Assembly (NCBI GenBank): GCA_030431455.1
Contig: JAUIJE010000004.1
Span: 478,501 to 542,500, forward strand
From: a bacterium
GTDB taxonomy: Bacteria; Myxococcota; UBA727; JAUIJE01
Length of the DNA: 64,000 bases
Direction: 5' to 3'
Shown here: one piece after another, positions 54,300 to 62,439 of the stretch
Layout: each line of letters starts with the position of its first letter
Position numbering within the stretch: position 1 is the stretch's first letter
Translations under genes and position numbers: made by a program
Notes under the pieces: model-generated
Told to the model about the DNA's origin: nothing
The model's input: only the letters and a program-made list of their open reading frames with translations
Database searches by the model: none

Positions 54300-54440
54300 G
54301 CCCCCGGCGCCCGGCATCGACCACCCGCACAGCCCCGGCCCCCCAGAGCGCCGGGGCCGCACCGCCAGCTCTGGTCCGCCGGGCGGGTGAGCGCCCCACG
54401 ATGGTGCTCGCGCCCAGATGGCGCAGGCCCGCCCTCAGTT

Positions 54441-54462
54441 GGGTGGGGATCGATCCCCACCC
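54441..54462. promoter_or_regulatory. 22-bp perfect palindrome
   Basis: The half-site GGGTGGGGATC is followed directly by its exact reverse complement GATCCCCACCC, with no spacer. A protein binding site is more likely than an RNA hairpin because there is no loop. No similar sequence was seen elsewhere in the window. Confidence 0.6.
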
Positions 54463-54716
54463 CCACCACCACACGAGGCAAACCTCCCCCGTGCCGCAGC
54501 GCGCTGCAGCGCAAAATCTCGGACGCGTCGATCAAGATCCGGCCGCGGCCCCCCGGGTTGCGCGCACCGGCGCAAGCCACTGAAAAGACTGACAGATCAG
54601 GACCTGTGACCGACGTCCGGTCGGTCGTTTGTCCGATGGGGCGAGGGTGTGCGTTCCCCCCACATGCGTTGCCCCGCCGCCCTTGTGACCCGTCTCACCG
54701 CATCGCGTCGTGCCTC

Positions 54717-54770
54717 TTGCCAGGCGACCTCACTCTGTCCTACACGTAGGCTTATATCCTACATGTAGGA
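54717..54770 (+). promoter_or_regulatory. Promoter with two tandem operator-like palindromes
   Basis: CCTACACGTAGG (54739-54750, two central bases non-palindromic) and the perfect palindrome TCCTACATGTAGGA (54757-54770) share half-site CCTAC/GTAGG with centres 19 bp apart. TTGCCA at 54717 could be a -35 box with a -10 overlapping the first palindrome; TTATAT lies between the palindromes. This is the layout of a dimeric repressor site controlling the transglutaminase-like gene that starts at 54843. Confidence 0.65.
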
Positions 54771-54842
54771 CACGAAGCCGCGGCCCTGACCCCTTCGCTG
54801 CTCACCGATTTCACCGTTTCACCTGTTTCCGATGGACCCGAC

Positions 54843-57308
54843 ATGACCGCCCCAAACACCCTCTGTTTTGCCGCCACCGTCTTGGCCCTCAGCGGCTGCC
54901 CCAACGCGTTGCCCACCCCCACGTTCGACGAGGGCCCCGCGGGCCAGGCCGAAAAGCCGCTGCCCTGGAGCAGCGCCGACGACCCCGACATCTTCGGCGC
55001 GGATCTGACCTACACCTTCGCCGACCTCCCGCTGTCCGGCGCCGCGGAGAACACGCCGTGGGCGGGGTCGTACTGGCCCACCTACGAAGACTCGATCAAC
55101 GTGCAGTGGGACGGCGACAGCCCGTCGCCCGCGGCCAAGTACGCCGCGGCGTTCTCGCGCGAGGGGGTCGAGGACGCGGTCAGCCGGTTCCGCGGCATCG
55201 ACGGCCAGAGCCACCGCACCGCGTGCACCGACGACAGCGCCTGCGACGCCGCCATCGGCGAAGCCTGCGCCAAACGCGCGGGGGCGGAGGAGGGCCACTG
55301 CGTGCCCACGTGGTTCGGCATCTGCCACGCGTGGGCCCCGGCCGCGATCCTCGTGCCCGAGCCGAAGCACCCGGTGGAAAAAAATGGCGTGACCTTCAAG
55401 GTCAACGACATCAAGGCGCTGGCCACCTTGGTGCACGACCGGGTCAACACCCGCTTTGTCAGCACCCGGTGCAACGACGACGACCAGTCGGACAAGATCG
55501 AATACGACGAGTACGGCCGCCCGGTCTCCGGCCAGTGCATCGACACCAACCCCGGCACCTTGCACCTGCTTGTCACCAATTACCTCGGCCTTCAGAAACA
55601 ATCGTTTGTCATGGACCGCACCTTCGACGACGAAGTGTGGAACCAGCCGTTGCGGGGCTACACCATTCAACAACACACCGAGATCAGCGCCATCGAAGCC
55701 AACCGCTTGGTGGGCGTGACCCGGGTGGGCGGCACCACCACCGAACACTCCGCCGAGGTGGCCCAAGCCGCTTGGCACCATATCGACCCCATCGCGGCGG
55801 CCGAGGGTGACGTGGTGACCGTGACCATGACCGGCAGCGGCGACGGCGACCTCTACGTGCGCACCGGCGCCGCCCCCACCGATGCCGCGTTCGATTGTCG
55901 CCCCTACGCGGGCGGCTCCGACGAGACCTGCGAGGTCACCGTGCCCGCGGGCCAGCACGAAGTGTTTGTTTCGGTCTACGGCTACAGCGAAGCCAACGTC
56001 TCCCTCACCGTGCGCGTGGGCGGCGAAGAGCCGACGTCCTACCTGTTCAACGACGACGCGGTCACCTTCTACGACGTGGTCATGGACCTCGCGTACATCG
56101 GCGAATCGTCCACCTCCACCGACGGCAACCTGTCCGATCGCATCGACAACTACACCCACACCGATCGCCTGCACTACGTGCTCGAGCAAGACGCGGAGGG
56201 TCGTCTCGTCGGCGGCGAGTGGGTCGGCTTCTCCAAGCGTGCGCACCCGGACTTCTTGTGGCTTCCCGTGGCGGCGTACGCCACGTCCGTGGCCGAGGGC
56301 AAGGTGCGGTACGACGAGGTCATGGATTTGGTCAACGCGTCGCTCGTCGACGAGGGCGGCGAGCCGGGTGAACAACAAACCATGGAGAGCCACCACGTCC
56401 TGGCCCAGGGCGACATGGTGCAGGTGGGCACGATGGATGTCGACGCGGGCCAGCGGGTGACCGTGACCATGACCGGGGCCGGCGACGGCGACCTGTATGT
56501 GCGGCGGGGCAACGCGCCGACCCAGCAGCTGTTCGATTGCCGGCCCTACACCGCGGGCAGCGCCGAGGAGTGTGTGGTCGAGGGACCGGGCCCGGTATTC
56601 ATCGGCGTACACGGCTACACCGCCGCCGAGGTCGACGTGTCCGCCACCTGGGTGGGCGGGCCGTTCGTGCCCGCCGCTCCGTCGGGCGACGGCGACGGTG
56701 ACGGTGACGGTGACGGTGACGGCGACGGCGACGGCGACGGTGACGGTGACGGCGACGGCGACGGGGAGGGCACCGCGTTGCTCGTGCTCAACGAGGTGCT
56801 GGGCGACCCGGCCGCGGGCGAGACCGGCGACGCCAACTGCGACGGGACCCGGAGCTCGACCCAGGATGAGTTTGTCGAACTCGTGAACGCCGGCGACGCC
56901 GACCTCGACCTGTCCGGCGCCACCCTGTCCGACGGCAACGGACCGCGCCACACCTTCGCCGCGGGCACCGTCCTGGTGCCCGGTGGGGTGCTCGTCGTCT
57001 TCGGGGGCGGCGAACCGACGTTCCCCGGCGCCCACGCTTGGTGTCCGGCGATGGGCGACAACGTCCAGGTGACCACCGCGTCCTCCGGGACCTTGGGGCT
57101 CAACAACGGCGGAGACTCCATTCACATTGTGGACGCGGCCGGCGCCGACCTGTTGCACGCGACGTTCGGCAGCGAGATCGCCCAGGACGCATCGCTCGTG
57201 CTCACCGACGAGACCGTGCCCGCTTCGGGCTACATCAACCACGACACGGTGGCCGGCCGGGTCGGGCCCCAGTCGCCCGGGACCACGGCCATCGGCGGTG
57301 GGTTCTAG
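54843..57308 (+). CDS. Transglutaminase-elicitor-like lipoprotein with PPC and LTD domains
   Basis: An 821-residue lipoprotein (lipobox L-S-G-C). The enzyme domain resembles the Phytophthora GP42 transglutaminase elicitor family: W157-F-G-I-C161-H-A-W with the likely nucleophile C161, and later G-G-E-W-V-G-F-S-K with H-P-D-F-L-W-L-P. Two PPC-like beta-sandwich domains (G-D-G-D-L-Y-V) occur at about 310-395 and 515-605; the first splits the enzyme domain. A (Gly-Asp)13 linker (615-640) leads to a lamin-tail-like domain (LLVLNEVLGDPA, VELVNAGDADLDLSGATLSDGNG). It probably acts on proteins at the surface or in the periplasm; activity is inferred. Confidence 0.85.
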   Translation: MTAPNTLCFAATVLALSGCPNALPTPTFDEGPAGQAEKPLPWSSADDPDIFGADLTYTFADLPLSGAAENTPWAGSYWPTYEDSINVQWDGDSPSPAAKYAAAFSREGVEDAVSRFRGIDGQSHRTACTDDSACDAAIGEACAKRAGAEEGHCVPTWFGICHAWAPAAILVPEPKHPVEKNGVTFKVNDIKALATLVHDRVNTRFVSTRCNDDDQSDKIEYDEYGRPVSGQCIDTNPGTLHLLVTNYLGLQKQSFVMDRTFDDEVWNQPLRGYTIQQHTEISAIEANRLVGVTRVGGTTTEHSAEVAQAAWHHIDPIAAAEGDVVTVTMTGSGDGDLYVRTGAAPTDAAFDCRPYAGGSDETCEVTVPAGQHEVFVSVYGYSEANVSLTVRVGGEEPTSYLFNDDAVTFYDVVMDLAYIGESSTSTDGNLSDRIDNYTHTDRLHYVLEQDAEGRLVGGEWVGFSKRAHPDFLWLPVAAYATSVAEGKVRYDEVMDLVNASLVDEGGEPGEQQTMESHHVLAQGDMVQVGTMDVDAGQRVTVTMTGAGDGDLYVRRGNAPTQQLFDCRPYTAGSAEECVVEGPGPVFIGVHGYTAAEVDVSATWVGGPFVPAAPSGDGDGDGDGDGDGDGDGDGDGDGDGDGEGTALLVLNEVLGDPAAGETGDANCDGTRSSTQDEFVELVNAGDADLDLSGATLSDGNGPRHTFAAGTVLVPGGVLVVFGGGEPTFPGAHAWCPAMGDNVQVTTASSGTLGLNNGGDSIHIVDAAGADLLHATFGSEIAQDASLVLTDETVPASGYINHDTVAGRVGPQSPGTTAIGGGF
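56685..56762 (+). repeat. Hexanucleotide (GGY-GAC) tract, 13 units
   Basis: Thirteen tandem 6-bp units GGCGAC or GGTGAC code for alternating Gly-Asp. The mix of C and T at the third base arises in blocks, as expected for slippage expansion. Changes in number keep the frame and only alter linker length. Confidence 0.95.
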
Positions 57309-57507
57309 AGCGCATCTGGGCCGCGGCTTCGGCGCACGGACACGAACGGCCTTCGCCCCCCGCACGCCGCGAACAGCGCAGCGGGGGGTTCGCGATGGCG
57401 CGCGGGGTCTGCGACGGGGGGCTGGCTCCTCGGGGCGTGACGCGGGGGGCGGCGGCCCGGCGGCTTTTTTGTTTGGGTCCCGCGGCGAAGGCCCGGCATC
57501 ATGAGGC
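57309..57507. other. Intergenic region with GC hairpin
   Basis: CCCCCCGC (57356-57363) and GCGGGGGG (57381-57388) can pair with a 17-base loop but no T-run follows, so termination here would be weak. A T-run at 57464-57469 has no clear stem of its own. No gene is seen. Confidence 0.4.
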
Positions 57508-58890
57508 ATGGACCAGCTCGTCACGTTCAGCGTGGTGTGGGCGTTCGCGGCCCTGTGCCGGCAGTTCACCGCCCTGGCGCCGCCCGGCCCGGGGCTTTTC
57601 GTCCAGCTTGTCGTGGTCGCGTGCGCCCTGTCGGTTCTGGAAAAGCCCTACCGCACCCGCCGGCTGTTTTACCTGTCCGGGGCGGAGCTTTTGGCCGCCG
57701 CCGCCGACCTTCCCTGGCACCTGGAAGCCACCGTGCTCGCGGTCGCGGTCAACGCCACGGTGCTCATCGCCGCGGTTTTGTACTCCCACCGCGACCAGCC
57801 CGGCGATGAACTCACCACCTCCGCCCGGCGCCGCGCCCTGGGCGAGGCGCTGCGCCGCCCGCTCACCCTGATCATGTGTGCGGCGGCGGTGGCCACGGTT
57901 TTTCCCAAGCTCAACCCCGCGTACTTCGACCTGCACGAAAGCTGCGCCAACGCCCCCCTCGACGGGGTGCGCCGGTACCTGCCCATCCCCGACGTGCCCG
58001 TGCTCCAGGCCCTGTCGGTGTACGGCACCGTCGCGGCCGAGTGCCTCGTGCCCGTGCTGGTGGTCGTGCGCCGCACGCGGTTCATCGGCATGGGCCTCGG
58101 GCTGTTGGTCTACGGGGCCCTGGGCTTGGCCCCCGCGCTTGGTGCCTACGCCTGGGCCGCGACGTACGCGGGGGTGTTCGCGGGCCAGATGAGCCCGGCG
58201 GTGGCGGTCGACGCCGCCGAGACCGCGCGAGAGGCCGCGCGCCGGGTTCGTTCGCCGGGCATGGCGCCGGTCTTGGCCGGCTTGGTGCTCGTCGGCCTGG
58301 GGGGCGCGTACGTGTTGCGCGGCGCGTTCGGGGTGTTCGTCGCCTGGTATCCGTTTTTTGTCGTCGGCTATGCCCTATTTGGCTGGACGCTCTTCGACCT
58401 GTGGCGCCGCGGGTTGAGCGACCATCGCCGCCGCCCGGCCGCGCCCCGGCGTTGGCCGCTTTGGCTGCCCGCGGGCTTGGTTTTGGTGCACGTCGCGTTG
58501 CCCCACCTGGGGGTCAAGACGGTGGGGACGTTCTGTCGCTACAGCAACCTGCGCACCGACCCGGTGGCGCCCAACCACTGGCTGGTCTCGCCCCACGACG
58601 TGCTCGGCCTGCACCGCGACGCCGTCCGTGTGCTCGGCACCAACATCGACGCGCTCGAGCCCGTGCAGACCAGCGGGGCCCGGCTGCCCCGGGTCGAGCT
58701 TCGCCGGCGGTTCAACGCGGCGCGCCCTCCCCACGGGGGGTTTGTGCACTTCGAGGACGCGGCCGGCTCGCACCGGGCGACCTTGGACCAGCGGCCGGTC
58801 GCCGCGCTGCCGCCGCTGTCGTGGTGGGAAAGCGCAGGGGTCTTGTTCGCGCCGTACCCGGACGGGCCGGGCACGCGTTGTCCCCGCTGA
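57508..58890 (+). CDS. HTTM-like integral membrane protein
   Basis: A 460-residue protein with about 9-10 hydrophobic helices and a C-terminal soluble part of 110 residues. The motif F-C-R-Y-S-N-L-R-T-D with N-H-W-L resembles the F-S-N-L-R-T-E-G-x-x-x-N-H-x-L pattern of HTTM-type (vitamin K carboxylase-like) bacterial membrane proteins. The usual catalytic residues of gamma-carboxylase cannot be judged. Function unknown. The stop lies three bases from that of the convergent gene. Confidence 0.6.
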   Translation: MDQLVTFSVVWAFAALCRQFTALAPPGPGLFVQLVVVACALSVLEKPYRTRRLFYLSGAELLAAAADLPWHLEATVLAVAVNATVLIAAVLYSHRDQPGDELTTSARRRALGEALRRPLTLIMCAAAVATVFPKLNPAYFDLHESCANAPLDGVRRYLPIPDVPVLQALSVYGTVAAECLVPVLVVVRRTRFIGMGLGLLVYGALGLAPALGAYAWAATYAGVFAGQMSPAVAVDAAETAREAARRVRSPGMAPVLAGLVLVGLGGAYVLRGAFGVFVAWYPFFVVGYALFGWTLFDLWRRGLSDHRRRPAAPRRWPLWLPAGLVLVHVALPHLGVKTVGTFCRYSNLRTDPVAPNHWLVSPHDVLGLHRDAVRVLGTNIDALEPVQTSGARLPRVELRRRFNAARPPHGGFVHFEDAAGSHRATLDQRPVAALPPLSWWESAGVLFAPYPDGPGTRCPR

Positions 58891-58893
58891 GGC

Positions 58894-59538
58894 TCAGGAC
58901 GTGCCGTTGCTCGACGCGGCCCGGGCTTTGGCGTACCGCGCGCGGACCTCGGTGTCCTTGGCGATGTGGTTGAAGGGCGGGGCGGGCGCGTCCACCACGA
59001 TGCTGCACTCGTTGATGAAGTCGTACTGGCGCACCGACAGCCAGAGTTGGCGGTCCTCTTCGTTGTCCGGCTCTTCCATGGTCGACTTGAGCTGCCATTG
59101 GCGTTCGATCAGCCGCAGCTCCTCTTTGAAATCGTCCGCGAGCAGGCGCTGCACCTCGGCCAGGATTTCGTCGTCCTTCCAGCGGTGCATGTCCAGCAAC
59201 ATTTCCTCGGTCACGGGGAAGAGCTTGTTCTCGTCGCGGAACATGAACAGGTTGTGGGCGAGGATGTTCCCGTGCGCGCAGTAGTCGCAGCCGTTCCACA
59301 TCGAGGCGAACGCCGACAGCAGGTGTTGCCGCTGCACGCCGAAGTGGTCCCGGGTGCCTTGTTGGGTCGAGCCCGTGAGCTTGGCCCACCGGAAAAAGCC
59401 CAGCAGCCCGTGGGTGCGGATGATCTCTTCGCCGAACGCGATGTAATAGCCCTCGATGCTCTCGGAGAGCTTGGGCAGCACCTTCAAGAACCCGCGTTCG
59501 ATGAGGTTGAGCGAACGGGGAGGCGGCAGGTCGGTCAT
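58894..59538 (-). CDS. AhpD/carboxymuconolactone-decarboxylase-like protein
   Basis: A 214-residue helical protein, start at MTDLPPPRSLNL, which overlaps the STAS gene stop by four bases (ATGA). The motif N-G-C-D-Y-C-A-H-G-N holds the C-x-x-C plus His seen in AhpD-like peroxidases and disulfide reductases. The rest is mostly amphipathic helices. It may reduce peroxides or sense redox state; being translationally coupled to a STAS protein, a regulatory role is also possible. Confidence 0.62.
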   Translation of the reverse strand: MTDLPPPRSLNLIERGFLKVLPKLSESIEGYYIAFGEEIIRTHGLLGFFRWAKLTGSTQQGTRDHFGVQRQHLLSAFASMWNGCDYCAHGNILAHNLFMFRDENKLFPVTEEMLLDMHRWKDDEILAEVQRLLADDFKEELRLIERQWQLKSTMEEPDNEEDRQLWLSVRQYDFINECSIVVDAPAPPFNHIAKDTEVRARYAKARAASSNGTS

Positions 59539-59951
59539 CGCAACCTCCCCCGGCTCATCAGTGCTTGCCGCGCGCTCTCTTCGCGCCCGAGCGAGCTGTC
59601 CCACCATTCTTTGGCTTTTTCGAGCGTGATCACCGACTTGGCGTTCTCGTCTTCCGAGATGTGACCGACCCACAAGCCCAGCCCCCGAATCCGGGGGCGG
59701 GAGGCGAGGTAGCACGTGCGCGCCCCGAGATCTTTGAGCAGGCGCTGGGCGGTGATGAGCTCTGAGCGGGCAAACACCGAGCAGCCGGTGAGGTCCCGCA
59801 GGTCGACGCACACCGAGGCCAACCTGGACACGCCGTCGAGGTATTTTTCGAGAGCGACCCGGTACTCTTCGCCACCCTCTTTGGTCAGCTCACCGGTGAG
59901 CGTGATCCAAAGAATGCCATCGCGGTCTTCGATGTTGGGCGGGGCCGACAC
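59535..59951 (-). CDS. STAS-domain protein
   Basis: A 138-residue protein starting at a GTG preceded by GGAGG; the open frame extends upstream but is Arg/Pro-rich. The strand-helix pattern ILWITLTGELTKEGGEEYRVALEKYLDG, then SVCVDLRDLTGCSVFARSEL, is typical of STAS domains of anti-sigma-factor antagonists. The serine in G-C-S-V could be the phosphorylation site, but the exact D-S of SpoIIAA is not present. It overlaps the AhpD-like gene. Confidence 0.72.
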   Translation of the reverse strand: MSAPPNIEDRDGILWITLTGELTKEGGEEYRVALEKYLDGVSRLASVCVDLRDLTGCSVFARSELITAQRLLKDLGARTCYLASRPRIRGLGLWVGHISEDENAKSVITLEKAKEWWDSSLGREESARQALMSRGRLR

Positions 59952-60118
59952 GAGGTGAGCTTCCTCCACACGTGGGGGCCGGCGCAAGGAAAAGGGTCGA
60001 ATTCCGGGTGTACCCGGTGACCGCGGCCCGCCCCCCAAGCCGCGGCATCGATCGCCGGCCACGACGCCGGCGCGGCGGGCCAGGGCCCCGTTCGGGCCCC
60101 GGCCGCGTCACGTGGTCG

Positions 60119-61429
60119 CTAGAGCGATTCCACGAACTTGTTCACGAGGTAGCGCAGCAGCGACCCCATGTTGTTCCAGGTGCTCCGGACCGAGGCCGCC
60201 TCGCCACCGTGGCGTTGCACCGCCTCACCGACGTCGACGCCCTCGATGGACCCGTCGTGCCAGATGACGTCTTTGTGGCGGATGCCCCACATCGGGGTCG
60301 TGCGCCACAGGCGGCCAGACGCGCGGCCCATCGGCCGTTGGTCGTCGTTGGCCGCGCCCAGGTCGTGCAGCAGGAAGTCGGAGTACGGGTGGAACACCTT
60401 GTTGCTCAGGGCGGCAATGCGCTCCACCTCGCCGTCCGGCTTGCCGAGGTGGTAGTCCTTCATCGTGCGGAGGCTCGACCGGTGGCAGTCGGCGCAGCCG
60501 ATGGCGTGGAACACCACTTCGCCCAGAATCTCCTGCAACCCCACGTGCCCCCGTTCCGGCGGCGCGGTCAGGGCCATGAAGTTCGAAATCCGGGCCGCGA
60601 TCTGGCTGTCCGGGTCGTTCACGCCTTCGCCCGCGACGAGGCAGTCCTCGGGAAGCGGGCCGATGCCCGGCTCACTCTCGCGGTGGAAGAACGGGTTGGT
60701 CAGGCCGAGCTCGCCCTGCAGCGGATCCAACGAGAACTGGTAGAGGTTGGAGTTGTGGGCTTTCCAGCCGAAGCGCCCGGTGCGCACCGGCCCGGTCACC
60801 TGCGTGCGCGGCACCTGGTCGAGGGTGAACACCAGCTGCGGCGCGATGCCCTCCACCTCGACCGACTGGTTGCTCACCCCGAGGATCGAGCTGCGTTTCC
60901 ACGGCCGGCGACCGCTCCACGCGTTGATCTTCTTGTCGGTGAGCGCGTCGACCAGCCCCAGCCCGAACAGCGGCGGCGTGTTGCGCGACGAGATGAACCC
61001 GCCGGGCAGCGACTCGACGAACGTCTCCGGGGCCTCCGGGGCCAGCACACACTGCTCCGCGCCCTCCATGCCCTCGATGGACATGCGTTGGCGCATCGGG
61101 CCCCCGACCTCGTGCAGTTGGTAGAACTGGTGCTCGAAGATCACCCCGAACTGGAACACGTTGTTCTCGGTGATCAGCGGGTCGGTGCCGCCGTCGACGG
61201 GCACTTGGTGACAATCGATGCAGCTTTTGCCGTTCATCAGCGGGCCCACGCCTTCGGCGGGGGTAAAGGTCCGGACAAACTCTTGCCGGCCCGCTTCCCA
61301 CAGATCGAGCTGGGCGGGTGTCAGGCCGGGCAAGGGGTCGCCGAGGTCGGCGGACGCGGGCAGCGCCAGCGACGTGACCAGGGTGACGGCGAAAACAAGC
61401 GAAAGAGGCTGTTTGGTCTGTTTGTGCAT
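60119..61429 (-). CDS. Di-haem c-type cytochrome oxidoreductase (DHOR-like)
   Basis: A 436-residue secreted protein. The ATG at 61429 follows GGGAGGA; the signal peptide ends at ALPASA. Two haem c motifs are seen: C70-I-D-C-H74 near the N-terminus and C-A-D-C-H near residue 310. Motifs R-N-T-P-P-L-F-G-L-G-L-V-D-A-L and T-P-M-W-G-I-R match the di-haem oxidoreductase family (DUF1111, distant to MauG/peroxidases). It would act in the periplasm in electron transfer; substrate unknown. It lies 11 bases downstream of the next gene in the same direction. Confidence 0.86.
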   Translation of the reverse strand: MHKQTKQPLSLVFAVTLVTSLALPASADLGDPLPGLTPAQLDLWEAGRQEFVRTFTPAEGVGPLMNGKSCIDCHQVPVDGGTDPLITENNVFQFGVIFEHQFYQLHEVGGPMRQRMSIEGMEGAEQCVLAPEAPETFVESLPGGFISSRNTPPLFGLGLVDALTDKKINAWSGRRPWKRSSILGVSNQSVEVEGIAPQLVFTLDQVPRTQVTGPVRTGRFGWKAHNSNLYQFSLDPLQGELGLTNPFFHRESEPGIGPLPEDCLVAGEGVNDPDSQIAARISNFMALTAPPERGHVGLQEILGEVVFHAIGCADCHRSSLRTMKDYHLGKPDGEVERIAALSNKVFHPYSDFLLHDLGAANDDQRPMGRASGRLWRTTPMWGIRHKDVIWHDGSIEGVDVGEAVQRHGGEAASVRSTWNNMGSLLRYLVNKFVESL

Positions 61430-61440
61430 GATGTCCTCCC

Positions 61441-62427
61441 TCACTCGACCGGGCCGCAGAAGTCATAAATGGATGGCGGGAACCGCAACGCTTCGTGCGT
61501 CTCGCAGGTCTCGCGCAGGCTCAGGGCCCCGGTGAGGGTGTTGGACGTGTACCCGTCGGGCACGTTGAAGGGATAGCCGCCGCCCCAGCCGATCATGATG
61601 TTGTCGCGCGACTTGAGGTAGGCCGGCTTGGGGTCCGGCTCGAGGCTGGTGGCCAGCGCAAAGCCGTAGCCCGCGTGGATGCTGTCGAGGATGTTGTCCC
61701 AGTCCATGGCGATGTCCACGGGCAAGCCGTTGTCGGTGTAGTAGAGCGTGAGCTCGTCGGGCTTACACAACTGTTTCGGGATGTACGCGACGAAGACCCC
61801 CCCAGAGCCTTCGGCGTCGAGCAGTTGGTGGTAGTCCTTGGTGATGTCGACGTCCGCCACGAGCGTGTTCGGGTCAGATTCGAAGTGGGGCGTCAGCTGC
61901 ATCATGTGCAGCACCGGCAGCACCACGGGAATCGCGCTGGGCGGCAGGTCCTCCACCTCGACGTCGTACTCGTTGCCGATCAGGATGCCGGTGAGCGCGT
62001 CGTAGTAGAAGATCGAGTACTTGTCGAAGATGTGCCCGACGAACCAGATTTGCCATTTCCCCTCGGTGACCGAGACGGGGAACTGGTTCCACGGGGTGGA
62101 GCGATCCTCTTGGAAGGCCGCGCTCATCCGGTAGGGCAGCCCGTCGTAGTGCACCCGCACGCGCACCGTGCCCTCGGACTTCGAGTAGTCGACGCGCGCC
62201 GAGGCGGAGCCGTTGCACATCTCCGGTTCCTCGATGAGCAGCTCGCCGGTGGTCCCGCTCCCGGGGAACAACGGGAACTCAAAGTGCCCCTCGTCCGGCG
62301 GTGCGTACACGTACCGTTGCTCGATCGTGGAGAAGCCCGTCGGCTTCCGCGGATTGAGTGGCAGCGTTTGCGCCATCACTGGCAACGCCGCCAGAATCAA
62401 TGTGAGACAACCTACAAGGCTGCGCAT
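61441..62427 (-). CDS. Secreted protein of unknown function
   Basis: A 328-residue secreted protein. I prefer the ATG at 62427 because it gives a compact signal peptide (MRSLVGCLTLILAALPVMAQ) and follows a G-rich stretch; another ATG is four codons upstream. The mature part has several Cys and many Tyr/Asp/Trp, with beta-rich stretches (GKWQIWFVGHIFDKYSIFYY). I recognise no family. Being in an operon with the di-haem cytochrome it may be its partner or the substrate-binding part of the same system. Confidence 0.72.
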   Translation of the reverse strand: MRSLVGCLTLILAALPVMAQTLPLNPRKPTGFSTIEQRYVYAPPDEGHFEFPLFPGSGTTGELLIEEPEMCNGSASARVDYSKSEGTVRVRVHYDGLPYRMSAAFQEDRSTPWNQFPVSVTEGKWQIWFVGHIFDKYSIFYYDALTGILIGNEYDVEVEDLPPSAIPVVLPVLHMMQLTPHFESDPNTLVADVDITKDYHQLLDAEGSGGVFVAYIPKQLCKPDELTLYYTDNGLPVDIAMDWDNILDSIHAGYGFALATSLEPDPKPAYLKSRDNIMIGWGGGYPFNVPDGYTSNTLTGALSLRETCETHEALRFPPSIYDFCGPVE

Positions 62428-62439
62428 CCTTACCCCCAT

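Larger units (their letters stand above)
54300..54842. other. 543-base leader/intergenic region rich in palindromes
   Basis: No convincing gene is present; small open frames here are Arg/Pro-rich. The region holds an 8-bp GC-rich hairpin (GCCCCGGC at 54332-54339 against GCCGGGGC at 54350-54357) without a T-run, a 22-bp perfect palindrome (54441-54462), a 7-bp hairpin (GACCGAC at 54608 against GTCGGTC at 54620) and two tandem palindromes (54739-54770) before the next gene. Confidence 0.7.

Noticed and set aside
54300..54360. GC hairpin after yicC as an intrinsic terminator
   Set aside because: The 8-bp stem is not followed by a T-run, so I list it only as a structure in the leader.
54387..54749. 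Small open frame in the palindrome-rich leader
   Set aside because: Arg/Pro/Ser-rich composition, no ribosome binding site, and it runs over the palindromes and the promoter.
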